A stretch of DNA of 23,367 nucleotides. It comes from Rhodobacteraceae bacterium UBA7436. Lineage in GTDB: Bacteria > Pseudomonadota > Alphaproteobacteria > Rhodobacterales > Rhodobacteraceae. Where the stretch lies: the NCBI GenBank assembly GCA_002478745.1, contig DLQI01000152.1, positions 34,736 to 58,102 of the forward strand, read 5' to 3'. Each line of letters opens with the position of its first letter. The stretch's first letter is position 1. The notes beneath the pieces are model-generated. The model was not told where the DNA came from, searched no databases, and saw nothing but the letters and a program-made list of their open reading frames with translations. Below, one piece after another: positions 1 to 8,081 of this stretch. A program made the position numbers and the translations under genes.

Positions 1-28
1 CCTATTATTAAGAATAGTTAGCGATATT

Positions 29-44
29 TATCTATCTATCTATC
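29..44. repeat. Tetranucleotide repeat (TATC)x4
   Basis: Four exact tandem TATC units lie in the AT-rich stretch before the first gene. The tract is short and about 185 bases from the start codon at 230, so an effect on expression is not obvious. It could vary in length by slippage, but four units is at the low end for that. Confidence 0.6.
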
Positions 45-115
45 TGAAAAGTAATTATTTTTAGTTTTTATAAGAGTGTGTTCTAGCAATTATCTTCACT
101 GCATAGGCCCAATTG

Positions 116-129
116 TGGCGATATCGCCA
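116..129. other. 14-bp perfect palindrome upstream of the lytic transglycosylase
   Basis: TGGCGATATCGCCA is a perfect palindrome followed by TTTT. It could fold as a 5-bp hairpin with an ATAT loop and act as a weak plus-strand terminator for a gene left of the window, or it could be an operator about 100 bases ahead of the gene at 230. I see no convincing -35/-10 pair nearby to decide between these. The rest of 1-229 shows only AT-rich sequence and the TATC repeat. Confidence 0.4.
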
Positions 130-229
130 TTTTCTCCGCCATAATCACCGCTGATTTGGTGGTTTGGGCACGTTTTTTCTGCGATAAAATGAATTGATAA
201 GATGAAAACAGGTCAGTTGAGCCCTAATT

Positions 230-1048
230 ATGCATAAATATTTTTTGATTTTTTTAGTTTTGAGTACGTTCACTTTGGAAATAGCGATGGCTGACACGCC
301 TGAACCCTTTCCTGAGTTCTCAGCCAAGCGGGTTAAGCCGCCAAAATCGTCATCTTCCAACAAAATTAAGGTTCAAATCGATCCAGCGGCTACAATTAAG
401 CCATCAGAAGCGTCGCAGGCATTGAAACCTGACGCTTCTGGCGAGACGCCAAAGCCACGAACGTCACGCTATGAATGGTTCTGGCAAAAAGTTTCACCAG
501 ACGCAGCTAAATCAGGACCAGGGCGGCTAGAGGTCGCAATGCAAACACTAGCAGGTGCGTCGGATAAGGTTCCTAGTCCGCGATTGCAGGATATGCAGCG
601 TATCGCGAAGACCTATGGAATTGAAATTCTAAAGGCGACAATCGGGACTAACGTCTCTCCAGCATTGGTTCTTGCTGTGATGACTGTGGAATCCGCAGGG
701 AACCCCACTGCGATCAGCAATGCAGGCGCGCAGGGCCTGATGCAATTGATGCCCGCCACGGCAGAACGTTTTGGTGTTACAGATCGCTCAGTGCCTGCTG
801 AAAGCATTTCAGGCGGTGTTAAGTATTTGGATTGGCTGATGGGCGAGTTTGAGAACGACCCTATCTTAGTCTTGGCGGGTTATAATGCAGGCGAGGGGTC
901 AGTGCGTAAATACAGTGGGGTCCCACCCTTTCCAGAGACACGTGATTATGTGCCCAAAGTTTTGTCCGCATTTCAAGTCGCAAGCGGCTTATGCCTCACA
1001 CCACCACAGTTGATTTCAGATGGCTGCGTTTTTGCGGCAATGAAGTAG
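230..1048 (+). CDS. Lytic transglycosylase, SLT domain (GH23-like), exported
   Basis: A predicted murein-cleaving lytic transglycosylase acting in the periplasm on the glycan strands of peptidoglycan. The first 20 or so residues form a signal peptide (hydrophobic run, then AMA before DTP). Residues 21-120 are Pro/Ser/Lys-rich and probably a flexible linker. The SLT domain covers about 125-250, with the catalytic Glu154 in the ESAGNP motif, GAQGLMQLMPATA at 166-178 and AGYNAGEGSVRKYSG at 216-230, all hallmarks of the family. The short C-terminal tail contains two cysteines (C255, C266) that could form a disulfide. The start at 230 is chosen because it gives the complete signal peptide; the ribosome binding site is weak. 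The gene stands alone and converges on scoB. The exact substrate preference within the family cannot be read from sequence. Confidence 0.9.
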   Translation: MHKYFLIFLVLSTFTLEIAMADTPEPFPEFSAKRVKPPKSSSSNKIKVQIDPAATIKPSEASQALKPDASGETPKPRTSRYEWFWQKVSPDAAKSGPGRLEVAMQTLAGASDKVPSPRLQDMQRIAKTYGIEILKATIGTNVSPALVLAVMTVESAGNPTAISNAGAQGLMQLMPATAERFGVTDRSVPAESISGGVKYLDWLMGEFENDPILVLAGYNAGEGSVRKYSGVPPFPETRDYVPKVLSAFQVASGLCLTPPQLISDGCVFAAMK

Positions 1049-1064
1049 GCCGTACTGAAACGAA

Positions 1065-1097
1065 AGAAACCGCACCATATATAAGGGCGCGGTTTCT
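1065..1097. terminator. Candidate bidirectional terminator between the transglycosylase gene and scoB
   Basis: AGAAACCGC (1065-1073) pairs perfectly with GCGGTTTCT (1089-1097) around a 15-base loop. It sits between two convergent stop codons (1048 and 1120), where a shared terminator is expected. Neither side has a long T-tract, although the minus-strand exit reads TTTCGTTTC, so the strength is uncertain. Confidence 0.5.
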
Positions 1098-1119
1098 GTT
1101 AATGAACATTTTGGCTGAG

Positions 1120-1743
1120 TTAGATTATCGTAGCCTCAGTCGCAGCGCGCAACTCGTCCGCTGTAACCCCATCTGCGGTCTCGACGATTTTCAAACCACC
1201 GTTGACGACATCTAAAACACCTAGGTTGGTGATGATGCGGTCAACGACGGATTTGCCTGTTAAAGGGAGTGTGCATTCTTTGAGAACTTTGCTGACGCCG
1301 TGCTTGTTCGTGTGATCCATTACAACCACTACGCGGCCAACGCCTGCAACCAGATCCATTGCACCGCCCATGCCTTTAACCAGCTTGCCCGGAATCATCC
1401 AGTTCGCAAGATCGCCGTTTTCAGCCACTTCCATCGCGCCAAGGATCGCCATAGCGATCTTACCGCCACGGATCATACCAAAAGACTGAGCGCTGTCGAA
1501 ATAGGCGGTCTGGGGCAGTTCAGTGATTGTTTGCTTGCCTGCATTGATCAGGTCAGCGTCTTCGTCACCAGAGATGGGGAAGGGACCCATACCCAACATG
1601 CCATTCTCAGATTGAAGGGTAACTTCGATTCCTTCGGGAATGTAGTTGGATACAAGAGTTGGGATACCGATGCCCAAGTTTACGTACCAGCCGTCTTGAA
1701 GTTCTTGCGCGGCGCGTTCCGCCATTTGATTGCGATCCCACAT
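1120..1743 (-). CDS. scoB: 3-oxoacid CoA-transferase, subunit B
   Basis: Catalytic subunit of a class I CoA-transferase, most likely succinyl-CoA:3-ketoacid (acetoacetate) CoA-transferase, which activates acetoacetate using succinyl-CoA in ketone-body and polyhydroxybutyrate turnover. The 207 residues match the usual subunit length. The nucleophilic glutamate is E46 in the SENG motif, preceded by the glycine-rich NLGIGIPT segment at 22-29. The start follows the scoA stop by three bases and has a GGGAGG ribosome binding site eight bases upstream, inside the end of scoA, so the two are co-translated. A related CoA-transferase specificity (for example 3-oxoadipate) cannot be excluded from sequence, but no catechol-pathway genes are nearby. 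Confidence 0.93.
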   Translation of the reverse strand: MWDRNQMAERAAQELQDGWYVNLGIGIPTLVSNYIPEGIEVTLQSENGMLGMGPFPISGDEDADLINAGKQTITELPQTAYFDSAQSFGMIRGGKIAMAILGAMEVAENGDLANWMIPGKLVKGMGGAMDLVAGVGRVVVVMDHTNKHGVSKVLKECTLPLTGKSVVDRIITNLGVLDVVNGGLKIVETADGVTADELRAATEATII

Positions 1744-1746
1744 GAC

Positions 1747-2442
1747 TTAGGCCTCCCGTACTGTGCGTTGTTCGATACGTTTCTCATGATCACCTTGGAC
1801 AATGCGGTGCACATAGATACCGGGCAGGTGGATTGTATCTGGATCAAGTGATCCAGTTTCAACGATCTCTTCCACTTCAGCGATACAGATCTTGCCGCAC
1901 ATGGCTGCGGGAGGATTAAAGTTGCGGGCTGTTTTGCGGAACACAAGGTTCCCAGTCGCATCAGCTTTCCATGCTTTGACGATGGCCAGATCGGCAACAA
2001 TGCCTTCTTCCATGATGTAGGTCTCACCATTGAAGTCTTTATGCTCTTTACCGTCAGCGATCACAGTGCCTACACCTGTCTTGGTGTAAAAGCCCGGAAT
2101 ACCGCATCCGCCAGCACGCATACGTTCTGCTAGGGTCCCTTGAGGATTGAACTCCAACTCAAGTTCACCGCTTAGATATTGGCGCATGAACTCGGCGTTC
2201 TCGCCAACGTAAGAGGAGATCATCTTTTTGACCTGCTTGGTTTGTAGCAAAATTCCGATCCCAAAATCATCTACACCAGCATTGTTAGATGCAAAGGTCA
2301 GGTTCTTGGTGCCTGCCTCTTTGATCGCATTCAGCAATAATTCAGGTATGCCGCATAGGCCAAAACCGCCCGAGGCGATAAACATGCCATCAAACAACAC
2401 GCCCTCTAGGGCCTCAGCTGCTGATCCATAGACTTTCTTCAT
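1747..2442 (-). CDS. scoA: 3-oxoacid CoA-transferase, subunit A
   Basis: CoA-binding subunit partnering ScoB. The GGFGLCGIPELL segment near the N-terminus is the typical glycine-rich motif of subunit A, and GCGIPGFYTKTGVGT in the middle is also characteristic. I place the start at 2442 (MKKVYGSAAEAL), giving 231 residues, because GGAAGGGAG lies just upstream at good spacing. An in-frame ATG at 2463 would add seven residues but overlaps that ribosome binding site. It is the first gene of a two-gene operon with scoB; a possible promoter lies at 2474-2503. Confidence 0.93.
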   Translation of the reverse strand: MKKVYGSAAEALEGVLFDGMFIASGGFGLCGIPELLLNAIKEAGTKNLTFASNNAGVDDFGIGILLQTKQVKKMISSYVGENAEFMRQYLSGELELEFNPQGTLAERMRAGGCGIPGFYTKTGVGTVIADGKEHKDFNGETYIMEEGIVADLAIVKAWKADATGNLVFRKTARNFNPPAAMCGKICIAEVEEIVETGSLDPDTIHLPGIYVHRIVQGDHEKRIEQRTVREA

Positions 2443-2473
2443 GGAAACTCCCTTCCAAAACATTGGTTAGGCA

Positions 2474-2503
2474 ATTTCTGGGGCTGCACTGCAGCAGAGT
2501 CAA
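2474..2503 (-). promoter_or_regulatory. Candidate scoAB promoter with an inverted repeat in the spacer
   Basis: Reading the minus strand, TTGACT (2503-2498) is followed after 18 bases by AGAAAT (2479-2474). The -35 matches the sigma-70 consensus at 5 of 6 positions and the -10 at 3 of 6. The spacer contains GCTGCACTGCAGC (2483-2495), a 13-base inverted repeat with a single central base, a plausible repressor site. The implied leader is roughly 25 bases, long enough for the observed ribosome binding site. Confidence 0.4.
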
Positions 2504-2533
2504 TGTAATGAACTAAATAGTTAGTATCGATGA

Positions 2534-2562
2534 GATGGAGCGCAGCGGTGGTGCGCTCCATC
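2534..2562 (-). terminator. Hairpin terminator after topA
   Basis: GATGGAGCGCA (2534-2544) and TGCGCTCCATC (2552-2562) form a perfect 11-bp stem with a 7-base loop, starting 14 bases past the topA stop codon. No T-tract follows on the minus strand, so it may act as a 3'-end stabiliser as much as an intrinsic terminator. It separates topA from scoAB. Confidence 0.6.
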
Positions 2563-2575
2563 TTAGGTCTGCTGA

Positions 2576-5245
2576 CTATTCGTCGTCAGCTGCTTTCTTT
2601 GGCGCTGCTTTCTTGGCCGGTGCCTTTTTGGCGGCAGCCTTTTTTGCTGCTGGTTTCTTGGCAGCGGCCTTCTTGGGGGCCGCCTTCTTTTTAGCCGCAG
2701 GCTTCTTCTTCGGCGCTGCCTTACGTTTGGCTGGCGATTTCGCTAATTTTTCTTCGATCAATTGCACGGCCTGATCAATGCTTAGGTCTTCGGGTTCAAT
2801 CTCAGAAGGGATGGTCGCGTTGACCTTCTCCCATTTTACATAGGGGCCATACTTGCCCTTCATGATGTTGATCGGCCCGCCCATATCAGGGTGTTCGCCC
2901 AATTCGCGCAGCGGTGCGGCGGCAACGCCGCGTCCGCCACGGCTGGCGATTTTTTCAGCCAACAACTGAACGGCATGGTTCATACCAACGCTAAAGACGG
3001 ATTCGATGTCTTCAAGGTTGGCATTGGTGCCGCCACGATGCGAAGTGCTTTCCGCATGCTTAAGGTATGGACCATAGCGACCAATGTTGGCCCAAACCAT
3101 GATGCCATCTTCGGGGTGTGGACCGATTTCGCGAGGCAAGGACAGCAAGCGCAACGCTTGTTCCAAGTCAACTTCTGTTGGCACCCATTCTTTTGGAATC
3201 GATTGGCGTGGTGGTTTATTGTTTTCTTCGGTGACTTCGCCGCGCTGCACGTAGGGACCGAAACGGCCCTTGAATGCAGAAATCTTGTCACCAGCATCAT
3301 CACCCAAATACTTGCCCTCTGGCGGGATGCCATTCGGATCTTCGATACCGGGAGGGCCGAAGGCGCGGGTGTACTTACACTCTGGGTAGCTTGAACAGCC
3401 AATGAATGCACCGCCAGAACGGGCTGTGCGCATGCTGAGGCGACCAACATTACAATTTGGGCAAAGGCGCGGATCACCACCTTCTTCCGTCATTGGGAAC
3501 AAGTGTGGTGCTAATACGTTGTTAATTTTCTCAAGAACTTCAGTGATCCGCAGTTCGGAGGTCTCTGCGATGGAAGCTGAGAAATCGCGCCAGAAGGTTG
3601 CGAGTACATCTTTGTAGTCGCGTTCACCCGCGCTTACGTCATCGAGCTCTTCTTCAAGGCTGGCAGTAAAGTTGTACCCAACATAACGGCGGAAGTAATT
3701 TTCCAAGAAGGCGATAACCAAGCGGCCTTTGTCTTCTGGGATCAAGCGGTTCTTTTCTTTGCGTACATAATCGCGGTCTTGGATCGTTGTTACGACTGAG
3801 GCGTATGTAGACGGACGGCCAATGCCTAACTCTTCCATGCGTTTGACCAATGTGGCCTCGGTATAACGGGGTGGTGGTTGGGTGAAGTGTTGTTCGGGTT
3901 TAACCAGACGTTTGTCTGATGCTTCTCCTTGGGCAACTTGTGGGAGGCGCTTGTCATCGTCATCTACAACAACGTCATCGCGGCCTTCTTCGTAAATTTT
4001 CAAAAAGCCATCAAACAAGACAACTTGGCCTGTCGCACGCAAAGTCACTTGTTGATCTTCGCTGCCGATGTCGACTGTGGTGCGCTCAAGGCGCGCTGAC
4101 TGCATCTGACATGCAAGGGTGCGTTTCCAAATCAGATCATAAAGTTTGCGTTGGTCCGCGTCGATGATCTTGAGCTCGTCAACGGCTTTGGACAGCTCAG
4201 TTGGACGGATACATTCGTGTGCCTCTTGGGCATTCTTGGCTTTGTTCTTGTAAACGCGTGGCGCGTCAGGGACATATTCTGCGCCGTAACGGGCAGAAAT
4301 TGCATCACGTGTTAAGGCGATGGCTTCTGGTGCCATATCGATCCCATCAGTACGCATGTAAGTAATAAGGCCGGCCTCATACAAACGCTGTGCCGTGCTC
4401 ATGGTTTGACGCGCGCCCATGCCGAACTTGCGGCTGGCTTCTTGTTGAAGTGTCGAGGTCATGAAGGGCGGAGATGGGTTACGCGTGCCAGGCTTTGCCT
4501 CAACTGACTGAATGGTCAGGTCACGGCTGTTGATTGCCTGTTCGGCCAATTCAGCTTGGGTCGCGTTTTCCAGATCGTAGCGTTCCAGCTTTTTGCCAGC
4601 TAGATGCGTCAGGCGCGCTTCAAATTCTTGACCGCGTGGGGTCGCTAGAAGTGCCTTTACGCTCCAGAATTCGCGTGCGTTGAAAGCTTCGATTTCCATT
4701 TCGCGTTCGGTCAGGATGCGCAAACAAACGGATTGTACTCGGCCAGCGGATTTGGCACCTGGCAACTTGCGCCACAAAACCGGCGAAAGGTTAAAGCCCA
4801 CCAAGTAATCGAGTGCACGGCGGGCAAGGTATGCCTCAACCAATGGCATATCGACCTGGCGCGGGTTCTTCATCGCCTCTGTTACAGCCGTCTTTGTAAT
4901 AGCATTAAAAACAACACGGCTTACGGGTGTGTCTTTATTAATAGCTTTGCGCTTGGTTAGCGCTTCTTGCAGGTGCCAGCTGATCGCTTCTCCTTCGCGG
5001 TCCGGGTCGGTCGCGAGGATCAGTTCGTTGTCGTTTTTCAACGCGTCAGTGATTGCTTTGACGTGCTTTTTACTGTCGCTGCCAATTTCCCACAGCATCT
5101 CGAATCCGTTTTCTGTATCAACAGAACCGTTCTTTGGGGGAAGGTCGCGAACATGTCCGTATGAGGCCAGAACAGTATAATTATCGCCTAAATACTTGTT
5201 GATCGTTTTTGCTTTTGCTGGGGATTCGACAACAACTACGGGCAT
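2576..5245 (-). CDS. topA: DNA topoisomerase I (type IA)
   Basis: Relaxes negatively supercoiled DNA by transient single-strand cleavage. With the start at 5245 (MPVVVVESPAKAK) the protein has 889 residues. The Toprim domain begins the protein, with the metal-binding DPDRE at about 81-84. The active-site tyrosine is Y296 in ITYMRTDG. One four-cysteine zinc finger is visible (C595, C598, C617, C623), followed by topoisomerase C-terminal repeats carrying GRYGPYLKH and GKYGPYVKW. The last 55 or so residues are almost pure Lys/Ala/Pro, a basic tail seen in many alphaproteobacterial TopA proteins. The longer frame up to 5293 adds 16 residues before the conserved start and is rejected. The ribosome binding site (AAGG) is weak and distant. 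dprA lies upstream on the same strand, but a candidate promoter at 5292-5321 could serve topA alone. Confidence 0.96.
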   Translation of the reverse strand: MPVVVVESPAKAKTINKYLGDNYTVLASYGHVRDLPPKNGSVDTENGFEMLWEIGSDSKKHVKAITDALKNDNELILATDPDREGEAISWHLQEALTKRKAINKDTPVSRVVFNAITKTAVTEAMKNPRQVDMPLVEAYLARRALDYLVGFNLSPVLWRKLPGAKSAGRVQSVCLRILTEREMEIEAFNAREFWSVKALLATPRGQEFEARLTHLAGKKLERYDLENATQAELAEQAINSRDLTIQSVEAKPGTRNPSPPFMTSTLQQEASRKFGMGARQTMSTAQRLYEAGLITYMRTDGIDMAPEAIALTRDAISARYGAEYVPDAPRVYKNKAKNAQEAHECIRPTELSKAVDELKIIDADQRKLYDLIWKRTLACQMQSARLERTTVDIGSEDQQVTLRATGQVVLFDGFLKIYEEGRDDVVVDDDDKRLPQVAQGEASDKRLVKPEQHFTQPPPRYTEATLVKRMEELGIGRPSTYASVVTTIQDRDYVRKEKNRLIPEDKGRLVIAFLENYFRRYVGYNFTASLEEELDDVSAGERDYKDVLATFWRDFSASIAETSELRITEVLEKINNVLAPHLFPMTEEGGDPRLCPNCNVGRLSMRTARSGGAFIGCSSYPECKYTRAFGPPGIEDPNGIPPEGKYLGDDAGDKISAFKGRFGPYVQRGEVTEENNKPPRQSIPKEWVPTEVDLEQALRLLSLPREIGPHPEDGIMVWANIGRYGPYLKHAESTSHRGGTNANLEDIESVFSVGMNHAVQLLAEKIASRGGRGVAAAPLRELGEHPDMGGPINIMKGKYGPYVKWEKVNATIPSEIEPEDLSIDQAVQLIEEKLAKSPAKRKAAPKKKPAAKKKAAPKKAAAKKPAAKKAAAKKAPAKKAAPKKAADDE
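2582..2740 (-). repeat. Low-complexity repeat encoding the Lys/Ala-rich tail of TopA
   Basis: Degenerate repeats of units such as AAKK, APKK and PAKK encode the TopA tail, giving a GC-rich, compositionally biased stretch of imperfect 12-15-base units. This resembles the basic tail of histone H1-like bacterial proteins and likely binds DNA non-specifically. Tail length commonly varies in such repeats. Confidence 0.7.
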
Positions 5246-5291
5246 AAATAGGGGTACCTTATATGGTAATTTTGGGCGTCTATGGCTGTGC

Positions 5292-5321
5292 AAGATGTGT
5301 TGCGCAAGAGCTGATTGTCAA
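5292..5321 (-). promoter_or_regulatory. Candidate topA promoter
   Basis: On the minus strand a perfect TTGACA (5321-5316) is followed after 18 bases by CATCTT (5297-5292), which matches the -10 consensus at 3 of 6 positions. It lies in the 107-base gap after the dprA stop and predicts a leader of about 40 bases. The perfect -35 is the main support; alphaproteobacterial promoters often have weak -10 elements. Confidence 0.4.
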
Positions 5322-5352
5322 CGGGTGTTGAATATTTGAGTTCGCCAACGCG

Positions 5353-6405
5353 TTAAATGATACGCGCTAACAACCCTCCAGCGTGGCGTGAAATCTGCCC
5401 ATCCAACTCCAAATCAAGCAATATTGGGGTCACCTGCGCGGGTGTTGTCTTAAGGTCGCGAATGAGTTGATCTTCCGCAATCGGGGAGGGCCCAAGGTGT
5501 GACAAAATCTGCATGTGCAGTATTGAGGCTTCCTGCAGATTTTGTTTGGCAGGTTTTGGTTCTTGAAGCGGTAAGGCCGGTTGTTGCGGGGCAATGGGGG
5601 CAAGCGCTTCGATAATGTCGGCGGCATTTCGTATCAAGGTCGCGCGGTCAAGGATAAGCATGTTGCCACCCGCCGCACGCGCATCAAAGGGATGTCCGGG
5701 AACAGCCAAAACATCGCGTCCTTGATCCAGTGCATCGCGGGCGGTTATTAGGCTCCCCGATTTTGTTGCGGCTTCAACTATCACTGTGGCTTGGGGTAAT
5801 CTGGATATGATCCGGTTTCGTTTGGGGAAATGGCAGGCCATTGGCTGCAATCCCATCGAAATTTCGCTGAGGCGCAGGCCTTTGGCGCCAATGTTACCTG
5901 CCAATTCGGTGTTTTCGGCCGGATACATTATATCAACGCCGCCAGCCTGAACTGCGATTGTGCCGGTGTCTAATGCTGCAAAGTGTGCCGCTGCATCAAC
6001 ACCGCGTGCAAGGCCCGATACTATTACATACCCAGCTTGGCCCAGTTCCGCCGCCAGCGATTTTGCCATTCGGGTCCCAAGTGAGGATGCGTTGCGCGCA
6101 CCAACCATTGATATTGCAGGCCGTTGTAAGAGTGACGGATCGCCTAGAATCCATAAAAAGGGTGGCGCATCTGTAAGGTCGCGTAATTGAGGCGGATATA
6201 GTGGGCTTGCGTCATCGATGAGGGTTGCACCTGCCACGCGTCCATTCTTCAGCTCTGCATGGATAACGCCTTCAGGACAAACTGCATAGTTTTGGACACC
6301 GGCGGAACGCGCTACCTCTGGTAGCGCGGCCAGCGCGTTCTGCGCGGTGCCGTGTTCAATCAGCAAACGTTTATACGTTGAGATGCCGACCCGGCGTGAT
6401 CGCAA
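5353..6405 (-). CDS. dprA: DNA processing protein DprA (5' end disrupted by a probable frameshift)
   Basis: DprA protects incoming single-stranded DNA and loads RecA during natural transformation. The readable frame encodes the Rossmann-fold core with SMVGARNASSLG at 99-110, SGLARGVDAAAH at 130-141, FPKRNRIISRL at 193-203 and SGSLITARDALDQGRDVLAVPGHPFD at 216-241, then a Pro/Gln linker and a winged-helix domain at about 290-350. The only start codon in this frame is TTG at 6405, without a ribosome binding site. In-frame codons continue upstream to 6409 and beyond and encode PPLPPTSEDDRFYRLRLL, a typical DprA N-terminus, before meeting a stop at 6486-6484. A properly spaced ATG with GGAG lies at 6491 but in another frame; see the separate entry. 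Restoring one base gives a 379-residue protein. The core is intact, so function may persist if initiation occurs internally. Confidence 0.85.
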   Translation of the reverse strand: MRSRRVGISTYKRLLIEHGTAQNALAALPEVARSAGVQNYAVCPEGVIHAELKNGRVAGATLIDDASPLYPPQLRDLTDAPPFLWILGDPSLLQRPAISMVGARNASSLGTRMAKSLAAELGQAGYVIVSGLARGVDAAAHFAALDTGTIAVQAGGVDIMYPAENTELAGNIGAKGLRLSEISMGLQPMACHFPKRNRIISRLPQATVIVEAATKSGSLITARDALDQGRDVLAVPGHPFDARAAGGNMLILDRATLIRNAADIIEALAPIAPQQPALPLQEPKPAKQNLQEASILHMQILSHLGPSPIAEDQLIRDLKTTPAQVTPILLDLELDGQISRHAGGLLARII

Positions 6406-6491
6406 CAGACGAAGGCGATAAAACCGATCATCTTCCGAGGTGGGTGGGAGTGGGGGTGAGTGGAAGAAGGATTCGATCCCTGTTCAGTCAT
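6406..6491 (-). other. dprA: Out-of-frame N-terminal segment of dprA
   Basis: On the minus strand ATG at 6491, preceded by GGAG at good spacing, begins MTEQGSNPSSTH. The run CACCCCCACTC then holds five C residues (6456-6452). In this frame reading leaves the DprA sequence. With six C residues the translation would continue directly as PPLPPTSEDDRFYRLRLLRS into the DprA core. The join recreates a sensible rhodobacterial DprA start, which supports a single-base deletion or a read/assembly error in the homopolymer. Confidence 0.75.
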
Positions 6492-6634
6492 CCTATGCTC
6501 CGTCTGTTGCTGGATTCGTTATAGCGAGATGCTGGTTAATGATGGGTGAATGGAATCGCCTCTATTTGATCTTTGGTTCGCTAAAAATTTGAGAAGGTTC
6601 CATTTATGCTAAATGCATTTGTAACCAGCCGTCA

Positions 6635-8056
6635 CTAAGCGGCGCTTCCTCCGACGGTTAGCCCACCAATCATCAATGTTGGTTGCCCAACGCCAACAGG
6701 AACCCATTGCCCTGCTTTGCCACAGTTGCCCATCCCGGGGTCCAGCGCCATGTCGTTACCTATGGCCCGAATCTGTTTCAGGGCCGTCGCGCCGTCACCA
6801 ATCAGCGTGGCACCATTGACGGGTGCGCCTACCACACCGTTTTTCACTTGGTATGCCTCGGTACAGCTAAACACGAATTTGCCGTTTGTGATGTCCACTT
6901 GTCCACCACCAAAACCAACCGCGTAAATACCGTCTTTCAAGTCGTTCACAATATCACCGGGTGAGACATCTCCGCCTAACATATAAGTGTTGGTCATCCG
7001 TGGCATGGGGGCGTGGGCATAGCTTTCGCGCCGGCCATTGCCGGTTGGTGCAACGTCCATAAGGCGCGCGTTTTGACGGTCCTGCATGTAGCCCACTAAG
7101 ACACCGTCATCGATCAATACATTTTTGGCAGAGGGCGTGCCCTCGTCATCGACAGTGATAGAACCACGGCGATCAGGAATAGTACCGTCGTCCAATACAG
7201 TAACCCCTTTGGCAGCAATGCGTTCACCCAATAGCCCCGCAAATGCACTTGAGCCTTTGCGGTTGAAATCGCCCTCGAGGCCATGGCCAATCGCTTCGTG
7301 CAATAAGATACCTGGCCAACCAGGGCCGAGAACAACGTCCATAACGCCGGCAGGTGCAGGAACGGCGTCAAGGTTCACCAATGCGACGCGCAGGGCCTCG
7401 CGGGTTTTGTCCTGCCAATCTTTGGGGGCCAACATGCCATCAAGACCAACACGCCCACCGCCTCCAGCACTTCCTGATTCGCGACGGCCATCTTTTTCGA
7501 CGATGATTGAGACGTTCACGCGGGTCATTGGACGGATGTCGCGGACTGATCCACCTTCAGGGCGCAAAATCTCGATTTCTTGGATTGATGCGGCGATGCT
7601 CGCTGTGACCTGGACCACACGTTTATCTAAGGACCGCGCGAAATCATCCATCGCCCGTAGTATGTCCAATTTAACTGGGAAAGTTGCACCAGCAATCGGG
7701 TCTTCGTCAGTATATAACTTGATATTAGTGGCTTGTGGAGCGTCCGACCAAGTTCCACCACCGTCTGCGACAGCCAATCGCGCTGTTTGAGTTGCGCGTT
7801 TCAGTGCGCTGTCGGAAATCTCGGTTGAGTGAGCATAGCCAACGACTTCGCCGCGAACCGCACGTAGCCCGAATCCCTCTGAGGCGTCATAGCTGGCGGT
7901 TTTGAGGCGGCCATCGTCGAAAACCATCGCCTCTGAACGGCGGCGTTCAAGGAATAACTCGCCGTCATCAGCCCCCGCCGTCGCTTCGCGTAGGGTTTTG
8001 AGGGCGGCTTCGCGGTCCAAATTGGTCTCAAATGGCGAAAAATGGGTGTCTGACAT
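6635..8056 (-). CDS. tldD: TldD family metalloprotease
   Basis: Zinc-dependent protease subunit that normally pairs with TldE/PmbA; in enterobacteria the pair degrades unfolded leader-type peptides and matures microcins and CcdA is a substrate. The metal site is visible as H253-E-A-I-G-H258, with the third ligand expected at C445 in the NCGKAGQ motif, both diagnostic for TldD rather than the inactive TldE. I start the protein at 8056 (MSDTHFSPFETNLDREAAL, 473 residues) because AGGA lies seven bases upstream and family members begin this way; the frame extends a further 14 codons to 8098 without support. No tldE lies in this window. The gene is divergent from coxB, and the 143-base gap to dprA contains no clear terminator. 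Confidence 0.93.
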   Translation of the reverse strand: MSDTHFSPFETNLDREAALKTLREATAGADDGELFLERRRSEAMVFDDGRLKTASYDASEGFGLRAVRGEVVGYAHSTEISDSALKRATQTARLAVADGGGTWSDAPQATNIKLYTDEDPIAGATFPVKLDILRAMDDFARSLDKRVVQVTASIAASIQEIEILRPEGGSVRDIRPMTRVNVSIIVEKDGRRESGSAGGGGRVGLDGMLAPKDWQDKTREALRVALVNLDAVPAPAGVMDVVLGPGWPGILLHEAIGHGLEGDFNRKGSSAFAGLLGERIAAKGVTVLDDGTIPDRRGSITVDDEGTPSAKNVLIDDGVLVGYMQDRQNARLMDVAPTGNGRRESYAHAPMPRMTNTYMLGGDVSPGDIVNDLKDGIYAVGFGGGQVDITNGKFVFSCTEAYQVKNGVVGAPVNGATLIGDGATALKQIRAIGNDMALDPGMGNCGKAGQWVPVGVGQPTLMIGGLTVGGSAA

Positions 8057-8081
8057 CTGTTGGTTCCTGTATTTTATTGGT

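Noticed and set aside
1300..1851. A 183-codon plus-strand frame across the scoB/scoA junction
   Set aside because: Antisense shadow of two well-recognised genes; the translation has no family features.
2891..3394. A 167-codon plus-strand frame inside topA
   Set aside because: It lies antisense to the TopA zinc-finger and C-terminal repeat region, which is clearly coding; a shadow frame.
6611..6620. AAATGCATTT palindrome just past the tldD stop
   Set aside because: Ten-base AT-rich palindrome without GC stem or T-tract; likely chance.
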